Made by a program: the position numbers and the translations under genes. The notes under the pieces were generated by a model that did no database searches, was not told the DNA's origin, and saw nothing but the letters and a program-made list of their open reading frames with translations. 64,000 nucleotides of DNA. Origin: CAIUGU01 sp040080215 (GTDB lineage: Bacteria; Pseudomonadota; Gammaproteobacteria; Steroidobacterales; Steroidobacteraceae). Shown here in pieces: positions 8,960 to 18,002 of this stretch; positions within the stretch are counted from its first letter, which is position 1, and each line of letters begins with the position of its first letter. The stretch lies in assembly GCA_040080215.1 (NCBI GenBank), contig JBEBIT010000002.1, positions 1 to 64,000 on the forward strand, in the 5' to 3' direction.

Positions 8960-10663
8960 TCAACCCGTCAGCGATACATTAATACAGGTCCGCCCACGCT
9001 GTGGCTCGGCGGCATCGGTATGACTGTATTCAAAGACCTCGATCACATAAGTGCCAGCGGCGAGGCTCAGGGGCGGCTGGCCCGCCATCGGCAGAATCTC
9101 CTGAACCCCGACTGCATCAGCGATAGCGAGCAGCTGCCCACGTTTCCACAGGTAGACGTCCGGATCTGGCGCTGGCGTCCCGGCCGGACCCGTAGCCGTG
9201 ACCGTTATTGTGGTCTGTTGCGTCAGCACCAATCGGAGAAGGCGGCGATTACCAAGCTTGTTGTAGAAACCGATAACAGTATCGGCATTGCCACAAACCT
9301 GTCGCGTGCCGCCGTTTGGCTGAATATCAGTGTAAATGGGCAGCGCGTCGGCCGAACCACCGGCATTCGTCTCGGAGCTACCGAAGTCATCGACATTGGA
9401 GACAATGCTGTGCTCCGCAAGCAACGCATTGATGCCGGTCACTGCCGCCGCATTGCTGGCCTTGAGGGCGCGGGCAAACGGGAAGATCCCGGTCAGCGCG
9501 TCGGTGGAGGACTGCGCGCCTGTCATTACGTTGTAGATCGGGGTGAAGCCCAGCGCCACAGTGTCATTGGGCTCGTTCGCGCCATCGAAAAGATCCCACA
9601 GGATCTTGAACGTGGAGAACTCCGAAAACCAACCCGGTGCGGATGGCGTGCTCGATTCCAGATTAAAGCCGCCGTCGGCGTTCGCACCAGTGGAATCGCG
9701 ATAAACGGGATCGTTCAGAGCCATAGCACCGAACGCGTCGCCCCAGCCCTCGCCAAACGCGACCCGCAAATCCAGTTTGCTGTTGATCGCGTGCTCTCCG
9801 CCAATGCTGTCAGAACGAGAGAACCTGTCTTCGAAGTAGTGTCCCGCCTCGTGGGCAATCACGTGCTGGTCAAATTCGTCCGTGTCGTTCTGACTGTAGT
9901 CACCGAGGATATAGATCCCATCTCGTCCTGCGGTCGGCGTACTGCATTCATCATTCGGGTTTGACGCCGAGAACGTCGTATACAGCGAACTCACAACGTT
10001 GCCGGCATCCGGGCAAAACGGCGAGGCGGGCCGGTTGTTCACGCTCCAGAACAGGTCGAGGGCCGGAAATGCCGTATCCGCCTTGGCCGAGAGAATCAGC
10101 GACTTCACGTGGTACATCGTGTCAAGAATGGCGAACGGCGCCGCGGCCCGCGTGCCGGTATAGGTAGTTCCGCCCCAGCCGGACGTCGCCCTAAGGTTGC
10201 GAGTGGAACTCACGCTGCCGGAACTCGCCGCAGTGCCATCCATGACATACAACGCGTCACTGCTCGTGTTGTTGAGTACCTTGAAATTCCAGGTGGGCGC
10301 CGTACCCGTCTTCAGCATCTGCGCCTTGGCGCGAATAAACACTGTTGTGTTCGCGGGGACCTGCATTGTGTAGTCGCCGGCAACATCGGTCGTTGTCGAC
10401 GCAACGACAGTCTCGCCGCCCAACACATTACCCGGCTGTACGGCCTCGACGACCACGTTGCGTGCAGCCGATTCGATGATGCCGTTGAAATTGAGGCCAG
10501 TGCCAGGCGTAGCCTTGAACGGCACGCGGTCGAACGTGATCTTGCCGCTGATCGTGACATTGGAAGTGCTCCCGCCACTCCCTCCACTGCCCCCTCCGCC
10601 TCCACACGCGGAGACGCCAAGCAACACGGCCGCAAGCAGCACGAATTGCTTCAGCGCTCGCAT
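8960..10663 (-). CDS. Putative zinc metalloprotease lipoprotein
   Basis: A 567-residue secreted protein. Residues 1-20 (MRALKQFVLLAAVLLGVSAC) form a lipoprotein signal with Cys20, followed by a Gly/Ser linker. A beta-rich segment (about 35-115; NVTISGKITF, DVAGDYTMQVP) resembles carboxypeptidase-regulatory-like folds. The core contains HEAGHYFEDRF at about 271-281, a zinc-binding HExxH motif, and GEGWGDAFGA about 30 residues later, whose Glu could be the third ligand as in gluzincins. The C-terminus (DPDVYLWKRGQ, GTYVIEVFEY) resembles a pre-peptidase C-terminal domain. The exact peptidase family and substrate are not recognised. It is the first gene of a two-gene unit with the small lipoprotein downstream. 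Confidence 0.72.
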   Translation of the reverse strand: MRALKQFVLLAAVLLGVSACGGGGGSGGSGGSTSNVTISGKITFDRVPFKATPGTGLNFNGIIESAARNVVVEAVQPGNVLGGETVVASTTTDVAGDYTMQVPANTTVFIRAKAQMLKTGTAPTWNFKVLNNTSSDALYVMDGTAASSGSVSSTRNLRATSGWGGTTYTGTRAAAPFAILDTMYHVKSLILSAKADTAFPALDLFWSVNNRPASPFCPDAGNVVSSLYTTFSASNPNDECSTPTAGRDGIYILGDYSQNDTDEFDQHVIAHEAGHYFEDRFSRSDSIGGEHAINSKLDLRVAFGEGWGDAFGAMALNDPVYRDSTGANADGGFNLESSTPSAPGWFSEFSTFKILWDLFDGANEPNDTVALGFTPIYNVMTGAQSSTDALTGIFPFARALKASNAAAVTGINALLAEHSIVSNVDDFGSSETNAGGSADALPIYTDIQPNGGTRQVCGNADTVIGFYNKLGNRRLLRLVLTQQTTITVTATGPAGTPAPDPDVYLWKRGQLLAIADAVGVQEILPMAGQPPLSLAAGTYVIEVFEYSHTDAAEPQRGRTCINVSLTG

Positions 10664-10782
10664 CCGGAAGTCGGCCGATGACTGCATGTTTCAAGAGTCC
10701 TGTTTTTCCACCCGCCGCTGAAACGCTACCACAGACCACCGCCACTCTGTAACTACAGCGGCTGTCTCGACTCGCAGACAGA

Positions 10783-11772
10783 TCACACCAGTAAGAGCGG
10801 TCCCTCCTCGACCGCAGCGATCTGCTCCCTCAAGGCGAGTACGTGTCGCTCCCAGTAGCTCGGCTCGGCAAACCATGGGAATGCCTTCGGGAAGGCGGGA
10901 TCCTCCCAGCGAGCTGCCAGCCATCCTGCGTAATGGATCATTCGCAAACTGCGCAGGCTTTCGACCAGCACCAGCTCGCGATGATCGAACTCGGCGAACT
11001 GCACGTAGCCATCGATGATCTGTCTTAGCTGTTGCCCCATCTCGCGACGGCTGCCGGAAATCAGCATCCACAGGTCCTGGATCGGCGGCCCAGTGAGACA
11101 GTCATCCAGGTCGACGAAGTGGGGTCCGGTGTCCGTCCACAAGACATTTCCGGGATGACAGTCGCCATGCAGCCGGATCGACGCAACGTCGCCAGCCTGC
11201 TGTACCTGCTCGTACACAAGGTCGAGCAAGTCACTCGTCACCGACTCATACGCAGCCGTCAGGTGCGGCGGAATCCATTCGTCCTCGAGCAGGAACTCTC
11301 GAGGCAGGTCACCGAACCGCTCTATCGACAGCTCAGGGCGGTGCTCGAAGGGCTTGCGTCGGCCGACCATGTGGATGCGACCCAGGAAGCGCCCCATCCA
11401 CTCGCGATCGTCGCGGGACCCGAGCTCCGGCCAGTGCCCGCCGCGACGCTCGAAGACGGCATAGCGAAAGCCCTCGTGTTCGAACAGCGTCTGCTGGTTG
11501 ATACGCTGCGGAGGCACGACCGGAATCTCGGCCTCCTTGAGCTCCCAGGAGAATTCGTGCTCCTCCAGGATGGCCGGCGTCGACCAGCGATCGGGACGAT
11601 AGAATTTGACTACGACGGGCGACGCCTCCTCCAGACCGATCTGGTAGACCCGGTTCTCATAACTATTGAGCGCCAGCGTACGCCCATCACACCTCAGGCC
11701 CAGCGCCTCGACTGCGGCGATCACCACATCCGGGGTCAAACGGTCATAAGGGTGGTCGGTGGCGATTTCCAT
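10783..11772 (-). CDS. srkA: Stress response kinase A (SrkA/YihE/RdoA)
   Basis: A 329-residue protein kinase-like enzyme of the APH/choline kinase superfamily. SYENRVYQIG and VVKFYRP correspond to the nucleotide-binding lobe, IRLHGDCHPGNVLW is the catalytic loop (Asp and Asn) and FVDLDDCLTGP the metal-binding segment. Length and motifs match E. coli SrkA, a Ser/Thr kinase that protects cells from stress-induced death. No membrane segments are seen. It is divergent from galE, with 231 bases between the two starts. Confidence 0.92.
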   Translation of the reverse strand: MEIATDHPYDRLTPDVVIAAVEALGLRCDGRTLALNSYENRVYQIGLEEASPVVVKFYRPDRWSTPAILEEHEFSWELKEAEIPVVPPQRINQQTLFEHEGFRYAVFERRGGHWPELGSRDDREWMGRFLGRIHMVGRRKPFEHRPELSIERFGDLPREFLLEDEWIPPHLTAAYESVTSDLLDLVYEQVQQAGDVASIRLHGDCHPGNVLWTDTGPHFVDLDDCLTGPPIQDLWMLISGSRREMGQQLRQIIDGYVQFAEFDHRELVLVESLRSLRMIHYAGWLAARWEDPAFPKAFPWFAEPSYWERHVLALREQIAAVEEGPLLLV

Positions 11773-11848
11773 GTCGGCATGATGACAGACCAGCGGCCCC
11801 CACCCGCACTACGTGCGACCTCTTCGCCAGAAGAGTTGATTTACCAGC

Positions 11849-11903
11849 CTCTCTCGTGAGGGGGAGGGGGAGAGAGACGAAGTGGGTGGGGATTGGTGGG
11901 GGG
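11849..11903. repeat. Purine-rich tract with inverted CTCTCTC/GAGAGAG arms
   Basis: Located between the divergent starts of srkA and galE. CTCTCTC (11849-11855) can pair with GAGAGAG (11870-11876). Runs of 5, 5, 3, 4 and 6 G follow at 11860-11864, 11866-11870, 11884-11886, 11888-11891 and 11898-11903. The G runs could form a G-quadruplex on the plus strand, but one loop would be 13 bases. No promoter was identified with confidence in this region. Confidence 0.4.
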
Positions 11904-12003
11904 CAGGCGAGCAGTAAGTTTGGGAACAATGGGAGGCAAATCAATAAACAGCAGGCCCTGATCTGGGATGATGCTGCCCTCTCAATCACGGATGCCCTCG
12001 CCC

Positions 12004-12999
12004 ATGACCATTCTCGTTACCGGCGGAGCCGGCTACATCGGCAGCCATGTTGTTCGCCAGCTTGGGGATCAAGGTGAGTCGGTCGTCGTGCTCGACAACC
12101 TCTCCACGGGGTTTCGCAGCGCCGTCCTGCATGGCAAGCTGGTGATTGGCGACACGGGCGACCGGGAGCTAGTCGGCAACGTGCTACGCGAACATGGCAT
12201 CGAGACAGTCATGCACTTCGCGGCGCACACGATCGTGCCGGAGTCGGTTTCCAATCCGCTCAAGTACTATGCAAACAACACGTGCTCTACGCGGAGCCTG
12301 CTGCAGTCGTGCCAGGATGCAGGGGTCAAGCACTTCGTCTTCTCTTCCACCGCGGCGGTTTACGGTACCCCGGAAGGAGGCGTGGCGGCGGAAACGTCCC
12401 CTACCGTGCCCATCAATCCCTATGGCACCTCCAAGCTGATGAGCGAGTGGATGCTGCGAGACCTCGCTGCTGCTTCCGCGCTCCGGTATGTTGTGCTGCG
12501 CTATTTCAACGTAGCGGGGTGTGATTCGAGTGGTCGCATTGGCCAGTCGACTCTCAAAGCAACGCTCCTCACCAAAGTCGCGTGCGAAGCGGCAGTCGGC
12601 AAACGCCAGCATGTCTCCATCTTCGGCACAGACTTCCCGACGCCCGATGGCACTGGCGTGCGCGACTACATCCATGTTGAGGACCTGGCGGGCGCCCACG
12701 TGAAGGCCCTGGCGTACTTGCGCCAAGCGGGCGCCTCGACGACACTCAACTGCGGCTATGGCCACGGCTACAGCGTTCGCGAAATGCTGGCGACTGTCGA
12801 GCGCGTCAACGGCAAGCCGCTGGTCAAAATCGAAGAGCCCCGCCGGGCAGGGGATCCGCCGAGTCTGATTGCGAAGGCGGACCAGGTACGTAGCGTGCTT
12901 GGCTGGAAGCCAGCTTTCGACAACCTGGAGATCATTGCCCGCTCCCAGCTCGCCTGGGAACAGCGGCTGCTCAAAGAGCCGGGGCTGCAGCGGAACTGA
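12004..12999 (+). CDS. galE: UDP-glucose 4-epimerase
   Basis: A 331-residue NAD-dependent short-chain dehydrogenase/reductase that interconverts UDP-glucose and UDP-galactose. ILVTGGAGYIGSH is the dinucleotide-binding loop, FSSTAAVYG carries the catalytic Ser/Thr, and PYGTSK gives the catalytic Tyr140 and Lys144. DYIHVEDLAGAH and LNCGYGHGYSVREM are typical of GalE. I start at the ATG at 12004, directly before the Rossmann strand; the frame is open 12 codons further. It probably supplies sugar nucleotides for the polysaccharide locus downstream, although it lies outside it. Confidence 0.93.
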   Translation: MTILVTGGAGYIGSHVVRQLGDQGESVVVLDNLSTGFRSAVLHGKLVIGDTGDRELVGNVLREHGIETVMHFAAHTIVPESVSNPLKYYANNTCSTRSLLQSCQDAGVKHFVFSSTAAVYGTPEGGVAAETSPTVPINPYGTSKLMSEWMLRDLAAASALRYVVLRYFNVAGCDSSGRIGQSTLKATLLTKVACEAAVGKRQHVSIFGTDFPTPDGTGVRDYIHVEDLAGAHVKALAYLRQAGASTTLNCGYGHGYSVREMLATVERVNGKPLVKIEEPRRAGDPPSLIAKADQVRSVLGWKPAFDNLEIIARSQLAWEQRLLKEPGLQRN

Positions 13000-13299
13000 T
13001 TCGAGAGGCGCTCACGGTCAGCCCATAAGTGGCGCCCGCTGGGTTCTGGCGTCCTGCAGGTTACAGCACAAAACTAGCGAGGAAGCCGAGCCAGTCAATG
13101 GCAGCCTCAGGAATGCGGCAAGCCCTCGCGTGAAGTCATTCTTGACACTCTCAACAAGCTGATTAATATAGGAATAGTCAATAAATCGCCAATCATTGGC
13201 TGGGGGCGCGTAACGACGTCTGCGTACCTCGTCGCTTTTTAGCGCATCGTTGACGGCACGCAGTCAAATAAGTCGGCAGGACTGCTAGTATTTGCCTTG
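13000..13299. other. 300-base intergenic region before glrK
   Basis: No convincing gene is seen. A weak hairpin (CGACG 13214-13218 / CGTCG 13230-13234, 11-base loop) is followed by TTTTT at 13236-13240 and could be a poor terminator of galE. The remainder should hold the glrK promoter, but I found no clear sigma70 or sigma54 consensus. Confidence 0.4.
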
Positions 13300-14757
13300 A
13301 TGCGCTTCCTCCGCCCCCGCTCACTGACCGGACTGATGCTCACTGGCTTCGCGATGGTGGCGATTCCGTTGCTGTTCGGGGTGTTCAACTCGGCAGCCAA
13401 GGTCCGCACCCTGGCGGACGACAGCGCTGCGCTGGTGCGGTCAGGCGTCGAAACCACGCACTACACCCAGCAGCTGTTCCAGCAGATTGCCGCCATGGAG
13501 CGAAGCGTGAGGCTCTACCAGGTCCTCAATGATCCCGGATTGTTGAACGTCTACATGGATGCCCGCAACCGCTTCAATGAAACTCTTGAAGCCCTGGATC
13601 GCTTGTCGAACGACGGGACTCGCCAAGCGCATCTGGCGGAACTGCGGAACAGCCATCAGGTGCTCGACCATACGGTGTTGGCATTGCCCGCCCCCGCCCC
13701 GGATGCCCTGATGACTGCGCTCGGCGCGTTCAACGAGATGTCCACCGCCGCCGGCGACCTCTCGACGTACACCGGCACTCAGATCGACACCGGCTTATCG
13801 CGTCTCCAGGCCGCCACGGAGGAAACCCAGAGCTACCTCTTCTGGCAGTCGGCCGGCTTGATCCTGATCACCGCGCTTCTGGTAGCGCTGTTCACTTCCC
13901 TGTTGATGCGGCCGTTGAGGCAAATCGACCAGGCGATCAACCAGCTCGGCAAAGGCACCTTTTCAAAGGCCATCGTCGTCCGTGGCCCCTCGGACATGGT
14001 CTCCCTCGGCCAGCAGCTCGAGTGGCTGAGGATTCGCCTGCTCGAACTGGCACAGGAGCGAAACCGTTTCCTCAGGCACATGTCCCATGAGCTGAAGACA
14101 CCGCTCGCCAACATCCGCGAAGGCACTGAACTGCTGATGGACGGTGCGGTGGGCGAACTGGACAACAACCAACGCGAAGTGACCACCATCCTGCGCGACA
14201 ACAGCATCAAGCTGCAGCACCTGATCGAGAACCTGCTGTCGTTCAGTGCGTGGCAGGCAAGACACACGGGCTTGGAGCTTAGCGAGTTCAGGTTGCGCCC
14301 GCTCATCAAGTCGACGCTCGAAACCCACCAGCTCACGCTGCTCGCCCAACGCGTACACTTGGAACTGAAAGTCGAGGATATCGAGCTCAAGGCCGACCGT
14401 GCCAAGCTCAAGCTGATCCTGGACAACCTGCTGTCGAATGCATTGAAGTACAGCCCGCGCGGGGGCACCATTTACATTCATGCCCACGTTGAAAAGCAGC
14501 GGCTGGTCCTCGATATTGGTGACACGGGGGCAGGTATCCCGAAGGACGAGCGCGCAGCGATCTTCGAGGCGTTCTACTCGGGGAAGGCGCCGCAATCGGG
14601 TCACCTCAAGGGAACCGGCATCGGCCTCTCGGTAGTGTCGGAATTCGTGCAGGCGCATGGTGGCAGCATCGAAATTGTCGATGGTGTCTTTCCTGGCGCC
14701 CATTTTCGCGTGCGGTTGCCGCTGATGGCAGTCACGGAAGCGGCCGAGGTAGCGTAG
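13300..14757 (+). CDS. glrK: Sensor histidine kinase GlrK (QseE-like)
   Basis: A 485-residue inner-membrane histidine kinase. TM1 is at about residues 11-29, a periplasmic region at 30-180, TM2 at about 182-203, followed by HAMP (RPLRQIDQAINQLGKG). HisKA has RHMSHELKTPLANI with the phospho-accepting His near 263, and HATPase_c has NLLSNALKYSPRGG (N box), DIGDTGAGIP (G1) and GTGIGLSVV (G2). Order and motifs match GlrK, which phosphorylates GlrR. I use the ATG at 13300; an adjacent in-frame TTG at 13297 is the only alternative nearby. It is followed 8 bases later by a QseG-like lipoprotein gene, as in E. coli. Confidence 0.9.
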   Translation: MRFLRPRSLTGLMLTGFAMVAIPLLFGVFNSAAKVRTLADDSAALVRSGVETTHYTQQLFQQIAAMERSVRLYQVLNDPGLLNVYMDARNRFNETLEALDRLSNDGTRQAHLAELRNSHQVLDHTVLALPAPAPDALMTALGAFNEMSTAAGDLSTYTGTQIDTGLSRLQAATEETQSYLFWQSAGLILITALLVALFTSLLMRPLRQIDQAINQLGKGTFSKAIVVRGPSDMVSLGQQLEWLRIRLLELAQERNRFLRHMSHELKTPLANIREGTELLMDGAVGELDNNQREVTTILRDNSIKLQHLIENLLSFSAWQARHTGLELSEFRLRPLIKSTLETHQLTLLAQRVHLELKVEDIELKADRAKLKLILDNLLSNALKYSPRGGTIYIHAHVEKQRLVLDIGDTGAGIPKDERAAIFEAFYSGKAPQSGHLKGTGIGLSVVSEFVQAHGGSIEIVDGVFPGAHFRVRLPLMAVTEAAEVA

Positions 14758-14765
14758 TTGACGGT

Positions 14766-15479
14766 ATGTCCATCTTGACCCTCATTCGCAGGCATCGATC
14801 CGATCCGGGGACGCCTACCCTTCGGGAGCTTTCATCCGTCAGCGCCATCCTCATGGTGATGCTCGCGATGACGGCCTGCACGTTGCCAGCGACCGACCGA
14901 GGCATAACCACCCCGCCGCCTGCGCAGAATGCCCCCGTCGATCTGGGCCCTTACCTCGAACTGATGGACCGGCTCGCCAGCAGCGAACCAGCGCAAAAGG
15001 CGGATCTGTTCCGCGATGTCGAGCGCGCTTATGCCGTCGCACCGACGACCTCGAACTCGCTTCGCCTGGCCGTCGCATTCGTGATACCAGGTCACCCCAG
15101 CAGCAAACCGGCCGAGGGCAAGAAGCTCCTCGAAACCTTGCTGGCAAGTCCTGAGCGACTGCTCACGAACGAGCGTCTGCTGGCTTCGGTCGTCCTCCAG
15201 GAAACCACTGCACGCCTCAAACTGGAGGCCGATTCCCGTCGCGTGCTTGCGACAGTCGACGAACGTACTCGCGCACAGGCAAACTCGGAACGTCGCGCGC
15301 AAAACCTGGCTGAAGAAAACGCCAAGTTGCGCAAGTCGCTCGAGGAGGCACAAGCCAAACTCGATGCGATCCGAGCCATAGAGAGGACTATCATTGAGCG
15401 CAATCCTTCGCCCCCTGGTACCGCTGGGCCCCGTAGTGAATCCTCAGTCGAAGCGCAAAGCCCGCCTGCTGGTCGTTGA
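14766..15479 (+). CDS. qseG: QseG-like lipoprotein of the GlrKR system
   Basis: A 237-residue protein with a long n-region and lipobox LAMTAC (Cys38). The second half is a predicted coiled coil (about 150-205; RRAQNLAEENAKLRKSLEEA), and the tail is Pro/Ser rich. It lies between the kinase and the response regulator, the position of the outer-membrane lipoprotein qseG in enterobacteria, whose product interacts with the kinase and is needed for its activity. The assignment rests mainly on position, lipobox and coiled coil, since sequence conservation in this family is low. Its 3' end overlaps glrR by 44 bases, which suggests translational coupling. Confidence 0.7.
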   Translation: MSILTLIRRHRSDPGTPTLRELSSVSAILMVMLAMTACTLPATDRGITTPPPAQNAPVDLGPYLELMDRLASSEPAQKADLFRDVERAYAVAPTTSNSLRLAVAFVIPGHPSSKPAEGKKLLETLLASPERLLTNERLLASVVLQETTARLKLEADSRRVLATVDERTRAQANSERRAQNLAEENAKLRKSLEEAQAKLDAIRAIERTIIERNPSPPGTAGPRSESSVEAQSPPAGR

Positions 15480-16788
15480 CGACGACCCCGGTCTTCTCCG
15501 CCTGCTGACGATCCGTCTGCGGGCAGAGAACTATGAAGTCGAAGCCGTGGAAAGCGCCTTCGCCGCACTCGCCGCCTTGGCGCGGGTTCGCCCGGACCTC
15601 GTCGTCACCGACTTGCGCATGGACCAGATGGACGGCATCGGTCTGTTGAAAGAAATTCAAACACGCGCCCCTGGCCTCAGAGTCATCATTCTCACCGCGC
15701 ATGGCACGATTCCGGATGCAGTGCAGGCCACGCAGAGCGGCGCGTTCGCGTTCCTGACCAAGCCGGTCGAAAAGCAGGAACTGCTCGACCAGGTACAGAA
15801 GGCGCTGCGTGTTTCCGGCTTCGCGGACACCACGGAGGACTGGCGTTCCGAAATCATCACCCGCAGCTCGACCATGGAAGAGCGGCTTGCCCAGGCGCAC
15901 ATGGTCGCCGGCACCGACGCTCGCGTCATGATCACGGGCGAAAGCGGCACGGGCAAGGAACTGCTGGCACGCGCCATTCACAAGGCCAGCCCGCGTCGCA
16001 ATCGCCCTTTCGTTGCGATCAACTGCAGCGCGATGGCCGAAAACCTGCTCGAAAGCGAATTATTCGGTCACGCCAAGGGTGCCTTCGCAGGCGCCACGCG
16101 TGACCACGCCGGCCTGTTCCAGGCGGCGGACGGCGGCACGTTGCTGCTGGACGAAGTCGGCGACATGCCGATGCGCCTGCAGATCAAGCTGCTGCGTGTG
16201 TTGCAGGAAAATCAGGTCCGCCCCGTCGGCAGCACGGATGCCGTGCCCGTCAACGTACGGATCATCTCATCGACGCATCGCGACCTGCGGCAACAGATCA
16301 TGGGCGGCCACTTCCGCGAGGACCTGTTCTACCGCCTGAATGTCGTGCAGATCGAAATGCCCGCGCTGGCCCGTCGCCGCGAGGACATCCCGCTGCTCAT
16401 CTCGCACTTCCTGGAAAGGATTGCCAAGGAAACGGGCCACGCCCGGCACATCTACGCGCCCGAAGCGGTGGAAATGCTGGTCAGCGCCGATTGGCCTGGC
16501 AACGTCCGGCAGCTCGAAAACATCGTGCGGCAGAACGTTGCACTCACCACTAGCCCGATCATCAGCGCGGAACTCGTGCAGAGTTCGCTCGGCGCCGGCA
16601 CCTCGCAGCGATTGCCGTCGTTCGACGAAGCCCGCGACGACTTCACCCGCACGTACCTGTCCCAGATCCTGCAGATAACTGGCGGCAACGTCAGCCAGGC
16701 TGCGCGCCTCGCAAAACGCAACCGCACGGACTTCTACAAGCTCCTCGGAAGGCACCAGCTAGTACCCGACGATTTCAAAGGACGCTAA
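15436..16788 (+). CDS. glrR: Sigma54-dependent response regulator GlrR (QseF-like)
   Basis: A 450-residue NtrC-type activator. Receiver domain: LLVVDDDPGLL and VVTDLRMDQMDG with phospho-accepting Asp59, then Lys in FLTKPVEK. AAA+ domain: GESGTGKE (Walker A), GGTLLLDEVGDM (Walker B) and an R-finger region after FREDLFYRLN. A Fis-type helix-turn-helix lies at the end (GGNVSQAARLAKRNRTDFY). The sigma54-contact loop reads GAFAGA, not the usual GAFTGA. The GTG at 15436 fits the start of E. coli GlrR; a TTG at 15394 would add 14 residues. In E. coli GlrR activates the glmY small RNA for cell-envelope sugar supply; the targets here are unknown. Confidence 0.9.
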   Translation: MNPQSKRKARLLVVDDDPGLLRLLTIRLRAENYEVEAVESAFAALAALARVRPDLVVTDLRMDQMDGIGLLKEIQTRAPGLRVIILTAHGTIPDAVQATQSGAFAFLTKPVEKQELLDQVQKALRVSGFADTTEDWRSEIITRSSTMEERLAQAHMVAGTDARVMITGESGTGKELLARAIHKASPRRNRPFVAINCSAMAENLLESELFGHAKGAFAGATRDHAGLFQAADGGTLLLDEVGDMPMRLQIKLLRVLQENQVRPVGSTDAVPVNVRIISSTHRDLRQQIMGGHFREDLFYRLNVVQIEMPALARRREDIPLLISHFLERIAKETGHARHIYAPEAVEMLVSADWPGNVRQLENIVRQNVALTTSPIISAELVQSSLGAGTSQRLPSFDEARDDFTRTYLSQILQITGGNVSQAARLAKRNRTDFYKLLGRHQLVPDDFKGR

Positions 16789-16820
16789 TCCTGCCCGTCC
16801 CATAGATGGTCGCCGATTCG

Positions 16821-17978
16821 TCAACTAGGCGATTTCGGGCCGCCAATTAGCTCTTTTCCGGAGCCCTCCAGCAGAAAGAGTTCCCGGAAGCTCTTGCCCG
16901 GAAACTCGATGAAGCGGTAACTCAGGCAGGAAACAGCCACCAATACCAACAGATAGCCGGGCAGCCCGTGCCGCATGTCGGCTATCGAAAAGCGCTCGGG
17001 GCGGGTGAACATCTCGATGTAGAGAATGGAGTGCCAGACATAGATGCTGAAGCACATCATGCCGATCACCTGTAGCAGCCTGAATTCGATAATACGACGC
17101 AGCCAGCCCCCACCGGTGAGCAAGCCGGACACTAGCAGGAACGTACCCGAATTAAAGAGCGTGAAGTTGGCCGCCTGAACCCACGAGGGCGTCCATAGAG
17201 CGAACCACATGTCGGAAATCACGGCACTGGACAGCAGCATCGCACAGCCCAGCCACACGATTGCCGGGTTTCTGGGCAAGCGGCCATCTGCAAAGAGCCG
17301 CGCGCAGGCCATGCCCCAGACAAAATCATCCATCCTGCCCAATACACCATCGCTGAGAAAGTTCAGGTAAAGCCCGGGCTCGCGGAACCAGTAGTACCCA
17401 AGAGTCCGGCACGCCAGACCGAGCACGATCGCCGCAACGAGAATGTGCGCCATGCCATAGCGGCGGATACCGCGCTCAAGCAGGGGGAATATTGCGCTGA
17501 AGAGCGCCTCAACACCCAGAGACCACAACACCCCGTTGCCGATGGGCATGAAGGTGTACGGCAGAAGCACAAACAGCCCGGTCATTGCCATGAAGACGCT
17601 GGCGATGACGCTGGGATGAGTCAGCTCTTCGGCCGTTACCGATACCCCGATACCAAGAAACAGTGACAGGTAGAACAGTGGCCACAGGCGGGCGGCACGA
17701 TGCTTCCAGAACCATACCGTATCGGCATGACTGGAAAAACTGCGCCTGCCGTTGCAATAGGGGAGAAACAGCACAAAACCGGAACAGAAGAAGAACAGAT
17801 TGACGCCCATCCAGCCGTTGCTCGCAAACGGATTGCCTGCCAGCAACAACGGCCCCATCGCAATCGGGTGCTGTCCGGGAATGTTGAAGACCCAGAACAG
17901 ATGCTGCCAGACTACGCCCAGCACCGCGATTCCGCGCAGGCCATTGAGCAGCGGGACGGACTCGGAATTCTTGCTCAC
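16821..17978 (-). CDS. Acyltransferase 3 family membrane protein (first of five)
   Basis: A 385-residue integral membrane protein with about ten hydrophobic segments. LLNGLRGIAVLGVVWQHLFW contains the conserved acyltransferase-3 start with its His, and GVNLFFFCSGFVL the second conserved block. The family (OafA/NodX/WcaH type) moves acyl groups, often acetyl, from the cytoplasm onto extracytoplasmic sugars. There is no C-terminal SGNH domain. It opens the EPS region and lies 24 bases beyond the start-side neighbour gtrA-like gene on the same strand, so it may be the last gene of that unit. The substrate is unknown. Confidence 0.88.
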   Translation of the reverse strand: MSKNSESVPLLNGLRGIAVLGVVWQHLFWVFNIPGQHPIAMGPLLLAGNPFASNGWMGVNLFFFCSGFVLFLPYCNGRRSFSSHADTVWFWKHRAARLWPLFYLSLFLGIGVSVTAEELTHPSVIASVFMAMTGLFVLLPYTFMPIGNGVLWSLGVEALFSAIFPLLERGIRRYGMAHILVAAIVLGLACRTLGYYWFREPGLYLNFLSDGVLGRMDDFVWGMACARLFADGRLPRNPAIVWLGCAMLLSSAVISDMWFALWTPSWVQAANFTLFNSGTFLLVSGLLTGGGWLRRIIEFRLLQVIGMMCFSIYVWHSILYIEMFTRPERFSIADMRHGLPGYLLVLVAVSCLSYRFIEFPGKSFRELFLLEGSGKELIGGPKSPS

Positions 17979-18002
17979 GATTCGGCTCCGTCAACGGTCG
18001 GT

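Noticed and set aside
12184..12765. 193-codon minus-strand frame inside galE
   Set aside because: It is antisense to a complete epimerase with conserved catalytic residues.
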